Source: DATJZH01 sp035499215
GTDB taxonomy: Bacteria; Actinomycetota; Actinomycetes; Streptosporangiales; Streptosporangiaceae
Length of the DNA: 6,982 nt
Reading direction: 5' to 3'
Assembly (NCBI GenBank): GCA_035499215.1
Contig: DATJZH010000264.1
Location: 1 to 6,982, forward strand
A model generated the notes under the pieces. The model saw only the letters and a program-made list of their open reading frames with translations, did no database searches and had not been told where the DNA came from. Of the stretch, positions 1 through 6,429 are shown piece by piece (the first letter of the stretch is position 1; every line of letters begins with the position of its first letter). Both the position numbers and the translations under genes were made by a program.

Positions 1-141
1 GATGCTTCGAGAGATGCCGACCTGGTAGTCGTCGGCGCACGCGGCGGCAGCGGTTTTGCCCGGCTCCTGATGGGCTCGGTGAGCAGCGAAGTTGTCCAGC
101 ACTCGGCATGCCCGGTGGCGATCGTCCCGCACGAGAAGTGA
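1..141 (+). CDS. Universal stress protein (UspA family), C-terminal fragment
   Basis: This is the last 46 codons of a gene that starts before the window; the TGA is at 139-141. The fragment reads in frame from base 1 and has a beta strand (residues 7-11, DLVVV) followed by the ATP-binding signature of the Usp family, G-x2-G-x9-G-(S/T). Here that is G12, G15, G25 and S26. It ends with the typical final strand around 'CPVAIV'. Proteins of this family are cytoplasmic, bind ATP through this loop and help cells survive stress; Usp proteins with the motif belong to the nucleotide-binding branch. Only the last part of the final Usp domain is visible, so a single-domain or tandem-domain protein cannot be distinguished. 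It converges on the sigma factor gene, with 161 bp between the two stop codons. Confidence 0.9.
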   Translation, partial: DASRDADLVVVGARGGSGFARLLMGSVSSEVVQHSACPVAIVPHEK

Positions 142-302
142 CCGTCCTCCCGCAGCCGGAATCGCTTCCTGGTGCGTGCCGGCACTGGCGGGAGCACATC
201 CCGGGCGATGGCGGAACCGGGGTGTCCTGTTGTCCGTCCGGACTGGAGATGAAGGCCACGAACGAGCTCAGGGGGGCTGGGTGCGCCGCGACTACCTGAC
301 CG

Positions 303-911
303 TCAGCTGGCCGCCGCTGGCTGGCCGATGTGAGGTGCCGCGGTCGGGGCCTCGGCGTTGATCAGGGCAGCGATCGCCGGATGGCGGCGCAGCTGCCGCA
401 GGCAGCGGGCGCGGGTAGGCCCGATGCTCCCGACCGGGATGCCCAGCCGGGCGCTGATCTCGGCGTACGGCACCGGCGGGTCCTGCAGGAGCAGGGAGAT
501 CAGCTGCCGGGAGCCAGTGGGAAGATGCGCGAACGCCTCGCGCAGCGCGGCGTGGCGCTCGGCCCTGAGCAGCCCGGACTCCACCGCATCCGGCACCGTG
601 GCCGCGATATACGCGGCGTCCGGCCACGGTCCGGGAGCCTCTTTCCGCGCTGCGCGCAGCACCCGGCCGCATTCGCGCTGGGTGGTGGTGGCGAGCCAGC
701 CGGGCAGCGCGGCCGGGTTGCGCAGTGACCCAAGATGGCCCACCAGCTGCAGCCAGACGCTCTGGCCGACGTCGTCGGCATCGGCCCGGCCGAGCCGGTA
801 TCGGCGGCAGATTGACCAGATCAGCGGGGCGTACTGGTCGACCAGTTCGTCCCACGCCTGCTTGTCGCCGTCTCTCGCGCGTGTCACCACGGCGGTGAGG
901 TCATCGTGCAT
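303..911 (-). CDS. ECF-like sigma-70 family RNA polymerase sigma factor
   Basis: A 202-aa cytoplasmic protein that should direct RNA polymerase to a specific set of promoters. Residues about 12-90 match sigma region 2: a helix 'WDELVDQYAPLIWSICRRY' (20-38), an acidic 'RADADDVGQSVWLQL' stretch (42-56) typical of region 2.2, and 'GWLATTTQRECGRVLR' (71-86). Residues about 120-177 form region 4, with a helix-turn-helix around 'YAEISARLGIPVGSI' (149-163) followed by the basic 'RARCLRQLRRH' segment. Length and the two-domain layout fit the ECF group. I chose the ATG at 909-911 because GAGAGGA lies 11 nt upstream and region 2 begins soon after. The reading frame stays open upstream to 1247, but the earlier ATG at 990-992 has no ribosome site and the extra residues are proline/arginine-rich with no domain. 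No anti-sigma factor is next to it. It is transcribed divergently from the SARP-type regulator. Confidence 0.88.
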   Translation of the reverse strand: MHDDLTAVVTRARDGDKQAWDELVDQYAPLIWSICRRYRLGRADADDVGQSVWLQLVGHLGSLRNPAALPGWLATTTQRECGRVLRAARKEAPGPWPDAAYIAATVPDAVESGLLRAERHAALREAFAHLPTGSRQLISLLLQDPPVPYAEISARLGIPVGSIGPTRARCLRQLRRHPAIAALINAEAPTAAPHIGQPAAAS

Positions 912-922
912 CGCGTTTCGCG

Positions 923-929
923 TCCTCTC
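923..929 (-). promoter_or_regulatory. Ribosome binding site of the sigma factor gene
   Basis: The minus strand reads GAGAGGA here, 11 nt before the ATG at 909-911. The spacing is long for a Shine-Dalgarno site. The spacer (912-922) is itself a short perfect inverted repeat, CGCG-AAA-CGCG on the minus strand, which could fold and shorten the effective distance. This site decides the start in favour of the 202-aa protein. Confidence 0.55.
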
Positions 930-1105
930 ACGCACGCGGGGCGGATACCGGGCATCTGGCTGCATCTGCATCACCTCGCCCGCTGTCTTCATCGGCTGGC
1001 GGCCGGGCGGGGACCTCGGCACCTGAGCCGGAGGTAACGCGCTCTTTCTCGCTCCCCGTCCGAGGCTTGTTGTTCCTGCTGTATGGTCCGAGGATGGATG
1101 CTGGG

Positions 1106-1125
1106 CGCTGACAGTCCGCTGACAG
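1106..1125 (+). promoter_or_regulatory. Candidate SARP-type operator (11-bp-period direct repeat)
   Basis: The nonamer CGCTGACAG occurs at 1106-1114 and again at 1117-1125, exactly 11 bp apart. Written as heptamers it reads CGCTGAC-AGTC-CGCTGAC followed by AGCG. Known SARP regulators bind heptamer direct repeats with 4-bp spacers, one helical turn apart, so the geometry matches. It lies directly before the ribosome site of a gene that encodes a SARP-type DNA-binding domain, suggesting autoregulation. No clear -10 box lies about 8 bp downstream as at activated SARP promoters, so if real it might act as an autorepression site or serve a promoter I cannot see. Two copies could also be chance. 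Confidence 0.4.
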
Positions 1126-1132
1126 CGTGGTC

Positions 1133-1140
1133 GGGAGGGG
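1133..1140 (+). promoter_or_regulatory. Ribosome binding site of the SARP-type regulator
   Basis: GGGAGGGG, with the GGAGG core ending 4 nt before the ATG at 1143. It fixes the start there. The in-frame ATGs at 1083 and 1098 have no ribosome site at normal spacing, and would add residues outside the DNA-binding domain. Confidence 0.75.
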
Positions 1141-1142
1141 CG

Positions 1143-4100
1143 ATGCAGGTACGCATCCTCGGCCCGTTCCAGTTCGAGGACCGCGGCCAGCAGGTCACGA
1201 TTGGCGGCGCCCGGCAGCGTGCTGTGCTTGCCAGGCTGTTGCTGCACGCGAACGAGGTTGTGCCGAGCGAGCAGCTTCTCGTGGACCTGTGGGGTGAGGA
1301 TTCCCCGCCCAATACGGCGAACGCTCTTCAGGCAGCGATCTCACGACTGCGCAGAGTGCTCCCGCCGGGTCGCCTCATCACCGCGGCGCCGGGCTACGCG
1401 CTGCGGATCTTCCCGGACGAGCTCGACGCCAGGCAGTTCAGCCAGCTGCTCGACGAGGGGCGCGATGCCCTGGCAGCCGGGGCCGCGGCGGAGGCTGCCC
1501 GGACGTTAGGACAGGCGCTGTCCTTGTGGCGGGGTCCGGCGCTGGCCGATTTTCGCTACGAGCCGTTCGCGCAGGCCGAGATCGCCCGGCTGGAGGAACT
1601 GCGCCTGACCTGCCTGGAGGAGCGGATCGAGGCGGACCTGGCGCTCGGCTCGGCGGGCGGGCTCACGGCCGAGCTGCAGCAGCTGGTCAGCGAGCATCCG
1701 GTGCGGGAGCGCCTTCGGGGTCAGCTGATGCTCGCTCTCTACCGCAGCGGCCGGCAGACCGAAGCGCTCGAGGTCTGCCGCCAGTTCCGGAGCGTGCTGC
1801 GGGAAGAGCTGGGTCTGGAGATGTCCCCGCGCCTGCGTGACCTCGAGGCGGCGATCCTGCGGCATGACCCGGTTCTTTCGCCGGCGCCGGCCGCGGCGGA
1901 TGCGCCGCTGGCGCGCAGGCCCGTAACCGTGCTGTGCATCCTGCTGCAGGTGACGTCCAGCTCGGGTGCGCCGCTGGACCCGGAGGCGCACGAAGTCGTG
2001 AACGAGCACACAGTTTCTGCCCTGACGGCTGTCCTCGAGCGGTACGGAGGAAAGCTGGCGGTAAGCGCCGGCGAGCGCCTGGTGGGCGTCTTCGGAGCTG
2101 CTTTCGTGCACGAGGATGATGCCCTGCGGGCGGTGCGGGCGAGCCTGGAAGCGCGCAGCGCACTCGCCACCGAAGCGGGCATTCTCTCTCGGCGGCATGG
2201 CGCGAGCCTGACATGCAGCTTCGGGCTTGCGACCGGCGAGGCGCTGGTGGGCGGATCTGGGCCGATTGGCCTGGCCGGGAACGCCGGGACCAGGGCGACG
2301 ATGCTCGCGGAGGCGGCCGAGCCTGGCCAGATCCTCATCAGCGGGCAGACGCAAGGCCTCGCAGCGGCGGCAATCGAGGCGGAAAGCGCCGGTCCCGACA
2401 GATTCGTCCTGCGATCCGCGCGCGCGGGCGTGCGTCCGCTGGCGCTGCGTCTTGACGCGCCGCTGGTGGGCCGGGAGGAGGAGATGCACCGGCTGGAGGC
2501 CGCCTGCGCCCGGGCCAGTCGTGACCGGGCGACGATGCTCGTGACGGTGATCGGCGAGGCAGGCCTGGGGAAGACCCGGCTTGTCCACGAGCTTGCGGGG
2601 CGACTGGGCAGTGAGGCGGGCGTCCTCACCGGCCGGTGCCTGCCCTATGGCGAGGGCATCACGTTCGGGCCGCTGCGTGACATCGTGCGCCAGGCATGCG
2701 GCGGTCACGACTCGCCGGAGGTGATCAAAGCCGTCCTCGCTGGCGAGGCGGATGCGGCGGGCATCGCCGAGCGGCTGAGCAGCGCTCTGGGCCCCGGCAA
2801 CCAGGACAGGTCGGATGCCGCAGAGATTTTCTGGGCGGCCCGCCGGCTGCTTGAGACACTTGCGCAGCCCCGGCCGTTGCTGGTCGTCTTCGAGGACCTG
2901 CACTGGGCCGAGCCGACCTTCCTCGACCTGGTGGAAGCCCTCGCCGTCCAGCCGGGGCGATCACCGCTCGTCCTGGTCTGCAACGCCCGCCCGGAACTGC
3001 GGGAGCAGCGGCCCGCGTGGGTGGCCGGGGCAGCACGGGCAGTTTCCATCGACCTCACGCCGCTCGCCGAAGGCCCGGCCGCCGCGCTGCTGGACGCACT
3101 CGCAGGGGATCAGCCCATCCTGGCGTCCACTCGAGCACGGCTTCTGGAGACCGCCGCCGGCAATCCGCTCTACCTTGAGCAATTGGCGGTCTCGCTCAGC
3201 GAGCAGGCCGGGACCGAGATCCAGCCGGTGCTGCCGCCTACGATCGAGGCTCTGCTGGCGGCGCGCCTGCAGCGCCTTGGACCGGGTCCAGGCAGTGTCC
3301 TTGCCCGCGGGGCCATCATCGGCAAGGACTTCGGCGTCCGGGCAGTGCGAGAACTTCTCCCGCCGCAGGCGCGCGGACCGCTCAGCCGCAACCTCCAGAT
3401 TCTGGTCGCGAAGGGGCTCGTGCAGCCCGGGCCGCCCGACAGAGGCCCCGAACTGCAATACAGCTTCCGTCACGTCCTCATCCAGCAGGCGGCTTACCGG
3501 GCGATCCCCAAGTTGCTCCGCGCCGAGCTGCACCACCGGTTTGCCGACTGGCTCGAGTATGTTGTCTGGGAACCGGCCACCCAGCGAGCGGAGATCCTCG
3601 GTTATCACCTCGAACAGGCTGTCCGCTATGGCGAGGAACTGCGGCCTGCCGAGACTCGGTCGAGTCAGCTGCCGCGCCGGGCGGCCGGACACCTCGAGTC
3701 GGCCGGTCGTGCTGCGCATGACCGAGGCGACGCAGTCGCCGCAGTGAATCTGCTGGCCCGCGCGGCCACGCTGCTGTCCCCCGAGGACCCAGCTCTCGCG
3801 CGGCTTTACACAAGTCTCGGCACAGCCTTGACGGAGACCGGGCAGCTGGAGAAAGCACAAGCCAGGCTCGACCATGCTCAGCGCATCGCCGCCGCCAGCG
3901 GCGACGAGAGCCAGCGCGCCCACGCTCGGGTTCAGGCCCTCGTGCTGGGCCTCGAGGTGCACCCGAATCGGGCGGCATTGGAGATCACGCACGCGCTTCC
4001 CGAATTGCGCCGCGAGTTTAGCCGAAGCCGGGACGAGCTGGGGCTCTGCCGGACACTGCAGCTCGAGGCTGCCATGCACTGGAACCACGCGAGGTCCGCC

Positions 4101-4925
4101 GCCGCCGAAGACGCCTGGCAGCGCGCTGCCGGATACGCACGTCAGGTGAACGACCGCAGGCAGCTGACCGAGATACTGGGGTGGCTCGCCTCAGCTGCGC
4201 TCTGGGGTCCGACACCGGCACCGGAAGGGATACGGCGCTGCGACGGCTATCTCGGTGAGGTCGGGAACCACCCCAGCGGGCAGGCCGTGATCCTCCTCCA
4301 CCTGGCGGGCCTGCATGCGATGCAGGATCACGTCGCGACGGCAGACGCAACACTGAACCGTGCGAAAATCCTCCTGGACACCCTCGGCCCGACGATGACC
4401 GCGGCGATCACCCAGCCCGCCGCCTTCATCGCGATGCTCGCCGGCGATCCCGCGACCGCCGAGACGCACCTTCGCCGCGAATACGAATCCCTCGACCGGA
4501 TGGGCGAGCGGGGTGTCCTGGCCACCACGGCAGCGCTCCTGGCGAGAGCCATCGCGGCGCAGGGTCACGGGCGCTACGACGAAGCCACTCGCCTGATCGC
4601 GATAAGCCGGGAAGCCGGTGCCGGCGAGGACTTGTCCGCCCAGATCATCGGCCAGGCAGTGGCGGCCAGGATCCTCGCCGACCGAGGCCACCACGCCGAG
4701 GCAGAGGAACTCGCACGCTCCGCGGCGTCGCTTGCCGCGCAGACGGACCTGCTGAGCCAGCGGGCCGACACGTTGCTCGATCTCGCTCACGTCCTCGCCG
4801 TGACAGGCCGCGTCCCCGAAGCACACGCCGCGGCCGCCCAGGCTCTTCATCTCTACCAGCGCAAAGGCAACGTCCCGGGAGCCCGGGGGTTGCTTCGAAA
4901 ATCTGCCCTATACATACACGTCTGA
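1143..4925 (+). CDS. Giant SARP/AfsR-type regulator: wHTH-BTAD, degenerate cyclase-like domain, AAA/STAND ATPase, TPR-like tail
   Basis: A 1260-aa cytoplasmic transcriptional regulator. Residues 1-90 form an OmpR-type winged helix ('MQVRILGPFQF' start; recognition region 'ANALQAAISRLRRVL' at 59-73; wing 'APGYALRI' at 82-89). Residues about 95-240 are the BTAD all-helical domain that follows it in SARP proteins, ending in 'EELGLEMSPRLRDLEAAIL'. Residues about 258-428 resemble a class III adenylate/guanylate cyclase domain, but the catalytic positions look lost (the first metal Asp is L267, the second is E311, and the usual Arg of the helix before the final strand is M387). Residues about 440-700 are a P-loop ATPase with Walker A GEAGLGKT (471-478) and Walker B 'LLVVFEDLHWAE' (579-590). 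Residues about 850-1250 are helical and rich in Ala/Leu/Glu, TPR-like. Such proteins are thought to use ATP binding and the TPR tail to sense a partner and then activate promoters. A single TTA codon lies at 1506-1508. The gene heads a probable operon with the next two genes. Confidence 0.9.
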   Translation: MQVRILGPFQFEDRGQQVTIGGARQRAVLARLLLHANEVVPSEQLLVDLWGEDSPPNTANALQAAISRLRRVLPPGRLITAAPGYALRIFPDELDARQFSQLLDEGRDALAAGAAAEAARTLGQALSLWRGPALADFRYEPFAQAEIARLEELRLTCLEERIEADLALGSAGGLTAELQQLVSEHPVRERLRGQLMLALYRSGRQTEALEVCRQFRSVLREELGLEMSPRLRDLEAAILRHDPVLSPAPAAADAPLARRPVTVLCILLQVTSSSGAPLDPEAHEVVNEHTVSALTAVLERYGGKLAVSAGERLVGVFGAAFVHEDDALRAVRASLEARSALATEAGILSRRHGASLTCSFGLATGEALVGGSGPIGLAGNAGTRATMLAEAAEPGQILISGQTQGLAAAAIEAESAGPDRFVLRSARAGVRPLALRLDAPLVGREEEMHRLEAACARASRDRATMLVTVIGEAGLGKTRLVHELAGRLGSEAGVLTGRCLPYGEGITFGPLRDIVRQACGGHDSPEVIKAVLAGEADAAGIAERLSSALGPGNQDRSDAAEIFWAARRLLETLAQPRPLLVVFEDLHWAEPTFLDLVEALAVQPGRSPLVLVCNARPELREQRPAWVAGAARAVSIDLTPLAEGPAAALLDALAGDQPILASTRARLLETAAGNPLYLEQLAVSLSEQAGTEIQPVLPPTIEALLAARLQRLGPGPGSVLARGAIIGKDFGVRAVRELLPPQARGPLSRNLQILVAKGLVQPGPPDRGPELQYSFRHVLIQQAAYRAIPKLLRAELHHRFADWLEYVVWEPATQRAEILGYHLEQAVRYGEELRPAETRSSQLPRRAAGHLESAGRAAHDRGDAVAAVNLLARAATLLSPEDPALARLYTSLGTALTETGQLEKAQARLDHAQRIAAASGDESQRAHARVQALVLGLEVHPNRAALEITHALPELRREFSRSRDELGLCRTLQLEAAMHWNHARSAAAEDAWQRAAGYARQVNDRRQLTEILGWLASAALWGPTPAPEGIRRCDGYLGEVGNHPSGQAVILLHLAGLHAMQDHVATADATLNRAKILLDTLGPTMTAAITQPAAFIAMLAGDPATAETHLRREYESLDRMGERGVLATTAALLARAIAAQGHGRYDEATRLIAISREAGAGEDLSAQIIGQAVAARILADRGHHAEAEELARSAASLAAQTDLLSQRADTLLDLAHVLAVTGRVPEAHAAAAQALHLYQRKGNVPGARGLLRKSALYIHV

Positions 4926-4930
4926 GAGGA
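4924..4930 (+). promoter_or_regulatory. Ribosome binding site of the 116-aa gene, overlapping the regulator stop codon
   Basis: GAGAGGA begins inside the TGA stop (4923-4925) of the regulator and lies 11 nt before the ATG at 4942. The alternative ATG at 4930 directly abuts this site with no spacer, so it is unlikely to be used. The overlap suggests translational coupling to the regulator. A small inverted repeat, GGAT (4928-4931) with ATCC (4938-4941), could fold between the site and the start. Confidence 0.5.
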
Positions 4931-4941
4931 TGTATCAATCC

Positions 4942-5292
4942 ATGCCGCTTTCCAGGGTGCCCGAGATCGAACTGCGCGACGACGGCAGGATCAGCCTCAC
5001 CGTGGAGATCTTCGGATTCGATGCAGGCGAGCCTGTCGAAATATTCGGCAGCGCGACCCAGGCCAATGGGGCCATCGCTACCTTCTACGACGTCCAGGAC
5101 CTTCCCCCCGCCAGTCCGGACGGCGGCTCGTTCCTGACGGTGACCGCTGTCCCGTCGACGAGCTTCGCGGCAGAGGAGGTGATCACGGTCGTCAGCCGGA
5201 CCGCGAAGATCTGGGGCACCGTGCTGGCCGCAGACCCGGGCGATCACCGCCCCGGGATCAAGGCGGTGTGGGAAGCTGAGCCGCAGACCTAG
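4942..5292 (+). CDS. Small beta-rich protein of unknown function, second gene of the regulator operon
   Basis: I do not recognise a named family. The 116-aa product is acidic and has alternating hydrophobic patterns typical of beta strands: 'RISLTVEIFGF' (16-26), 'EPVEIFGSATQ' (30-40), 'AIATFYDVQDL' (44-54), 'SFLTVTAVP' (63-71), 'EEVITVVSRTAKIWGTVL' (78-95). Together they would suit a single Ig-like or similar beta sandwich. There is no signal peptide, membrane segment or cysteine, so it is probably cytoplasmic. The start at 4942 is chosen from the ribosome site; the ATG at 4930 would add four residues. It begins 16 bp after the regulator stop and ends 37 bp before the HprK-like gene, all on one strand, so co-transcription is likely. 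It could be a ligand, partner or substrate of either neighbour; that is inference from position only. Codon use is high-GC and consistent with a real gene. Confidence 0.75.
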   Translation: MPLSRVPEIELRDDGRISLTVEIFGFDAGEPVEIFGSATQANGAIATFYDVQDLPPASPDGGSFLTVTAVPSTSFAAEEVITVVSRTAKIWGTVLAADPGDHRPGIKAVWEAEPQT

Positions 5293-5329
5293 CCGCATCC
5301 CTGACTGCGCACTGCCCGGGTGCTTCGGC

Positions 5330-6373
5330 ATGAACGCTGGCTACTACGACGCGATTTTGCCTGTACGCGAGTTCCGTGATGATGAGGCGGGCATTATCGC
5401 GGATCTTCGGCTTCCCTACCGGACTCTTGCGTCAGTCTTTGTGCCGTCGGGCCGGATAGTTGTGGCTTTCGTTTCTGATAGTGCCCTGCTGACCCGTATG
5501 TTCGCTGCCAACTGGGCTCGCGCGGGGACGGATCAGGAGCCGGACGCCACGCTCTACGCACTGACTCACTCCGCGCGCGGCTACGGGCTTGACGACGCCT
5601 TGGACGAGGCACGATGGTGGTCGGCGGCAGGAAAGCTGATGGTGGTGTTCGGGTTCGGGTCATACCGGCTCGCTAAGGTGTGCATCCGCGGCATCTGTTC
5701 AGCGGTCAGCGGGGACGACATATTGTTCTTGCACGGATGCGCATTGACCCTAGGTAAGGGAAATTATAGGCGAGGCGTGGTTATCACCGGAAGCTCCGGG
5801 GCAGGGAAGACGACGCTAGTAGCGGGGCTCTTGAAGCATGCTGGGCTCCCGGTGACGGTAATGAACGATGATTGGGGCGCCGTGTCGCTGAGCTCAGGTA
5901 AATCGGTCAGCACAGGAGAGAGGATGCTGCATATGAAGTCCAGCAGCGTACTGGCCTTTCGCCCCGATTTTTTCAGCAGCGCGCCGCGAGATCTGTATTC
6001 GTATGACCTTTCAGAGCCGGACCGCACCGCCCGGATTCTGGTATCCCCAGAAGGAGTATACGGGACGAGCTGGGACCCCACGACTGCCGTCACGGAGCAT
6101 CTGGCGGCGATCGTTCGGAAGCCGCCGGGCTGGACACCGCCGCGTCAGAAGCGCGAGACCGACAGGGTGCTCATGAGCGGCGGTGACTCGGCAAGCTCTC
6201 CGCACCACGAGGCATTCTTCAACGGGTCCCTGATTCTAACCACAGCAGGTGATGAACAGCGCGAGGAACAGCGTTATCATCGGCTTCTGAATCGAACCGC
6301 TGTGTCTTGGATAAATAATGACAGTACGCCTGAGGGGCTGGTTGAGAGGTTCATTTCTGCGGTCATGAAATGA
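5330..6373 (+). CDS. HPr-kinase-like P-loop protein, substrate unknown
   Basis: A 347-aa protein whose middle resembles the catalytic domain of HPr kinase/phosphorylase. A conserved 'LHGCAL' (134-139) precedes a Walker A loop GSSGAGKTT (154-162, K160), and 'NDDWGAV' (179-185) follows about 26 residues after the loop. The order His, P-loop, paired Asp (H135, K160, D180/D181) is that of HPr kinase, where an Asp acts as catalytic base. Residues 1-130 form an N-terminal domain I do not recognise; residues 190-347 carry 'ERMLHMKSSSVLAFRPDFF' (197-215) and a predicted helical C-terminus. No signal peptide or membrane segment is seen. Related HprK-like proteins occur in some peptide-modification clusters (for example kinases of lasso peptide tails), but no precursor or HPr gene is visible here. 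The ATG at 5330 lacks a clear ribosome site, though no better in-frame start exists. GC is lower than in its neighbours and codons such as ATA, AGG, CTA and AAT are frequent, hinting at separate ancestry. Confidence 0.72.
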   Translation: MNAGYYDAILPVREFRDDEAGIIADLRLPYRTLASVFVPSGRIVVAFVSDSALLTRMFAANWARAGTDQEPDATLYALTHSARGYGLDDALDEARWWSAAGKLMVVFGFGSYRLAKVCIRGICSAVSGDDILFLHGCALTLGKGNYRRGVVITGSSGAGKTTLVAGLLKHAGLPVTVMNDDWGAVSLSSGKSVSTGERMLHMKSSSVLAFRPDFFSSAPRDLYSYDLSEPDRTARILVSPEGVYGTSWDPTTAVTEHLAAIVRKPPGWTPPRQKRETDRVLMSGGDSASSPHHEAFFNGSLILTTAGDEQREEQRYHRLLNRTAVSWINNDSTPEGLVERFISAVMK

Positions 6374-6384
6374 AAGTCTCTCTC

Positions 6385-6407
6385 CGGGCAGGCGGAATGC
6401 CCGCCCG
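6385..6407 (+). terminator. Candidate terminator hairpin after the HprK-like gene
   Basis: CGGGCAGGC (6385-6393) pairs with GCCCGCCCG (6399-6407) around the loop GGAAT, giving a 9-bp GC stem with one A-C mismatch, 12 bp after the stop codon. No T tract follows, which is common for actinobacterial terminators. Position and stem strength support it; the missing T tract keeps confidence moderate. Confidence 0.45.
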
Positions 6408-6429
6408 CGTGGAGGTGCGTCACCGCGAA

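Noticed and set aside
189..203. Small hairpin CGGGA-GCACA-TCCCG between the stress protein and sigma factor genes
   Set aside because: A 5-bp stem without a T tract is too weak to call a terminator, although a bidirectional terminator is expected between these convergent genes.
952..972. Short repeats of GCATCTG in the divergent region (952, 962, partial at 968)
   Set aside because: Spacings are irregular (10 and 6 bp) and the units are short; likely chance, though they sit in the leader of the sigma gene.
1082..1087. TATGGT as a -10 box for the regulator
   Set aside because: It fits TANNNT, but no -35-like hexamer lies 16-18 bp upstream, so it was not listed as a promoter.
1083..1142. Upstream in-frame ATG starts (1083, 1098) for the SARP-type regulator
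   Set aside because: No ribosome site precedes them, they would place the candidate operator repeat inside the gene, and family members begin at the 'MQVRILG'-like strand, which matches the ATG at 1143 with its GGGAGGGG.
912..1247. N-terminal extension of the sigma factor frame up to 1247
   Set aside because: The extra residues are low-complexity and Pro/Arg-rich, overlap the start of the regulator gene on the other strand, and no ribosome site is found before the ATGs at 992 or 1247.
1506..2903. Long minus-strand open frame (465 codons) inside the regulator gene
   Set aside because: It is Arg/Gly/Pro/Gln-rich with no domain and lies opposite a confidently assigned gene; such antisense frames are expected in high-GC DNA.
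2961..4088. Minus-strand open frame (375 codons) inside the regulator gene
   Set aside because: No recognisable domain and full overlap with the ATPase and TPR-like coding region; it is a shadow of GC-rich codon use.
4645..5331. Minus-strand open frame (228 codons) covering the 116-aa gene
   Set aside because: It spans the end of the regulator and the whole small gene, is Arg/Gly-rich and has no domain. The plus-strand frame has better ribosome site, spacing and fold-like pattern.
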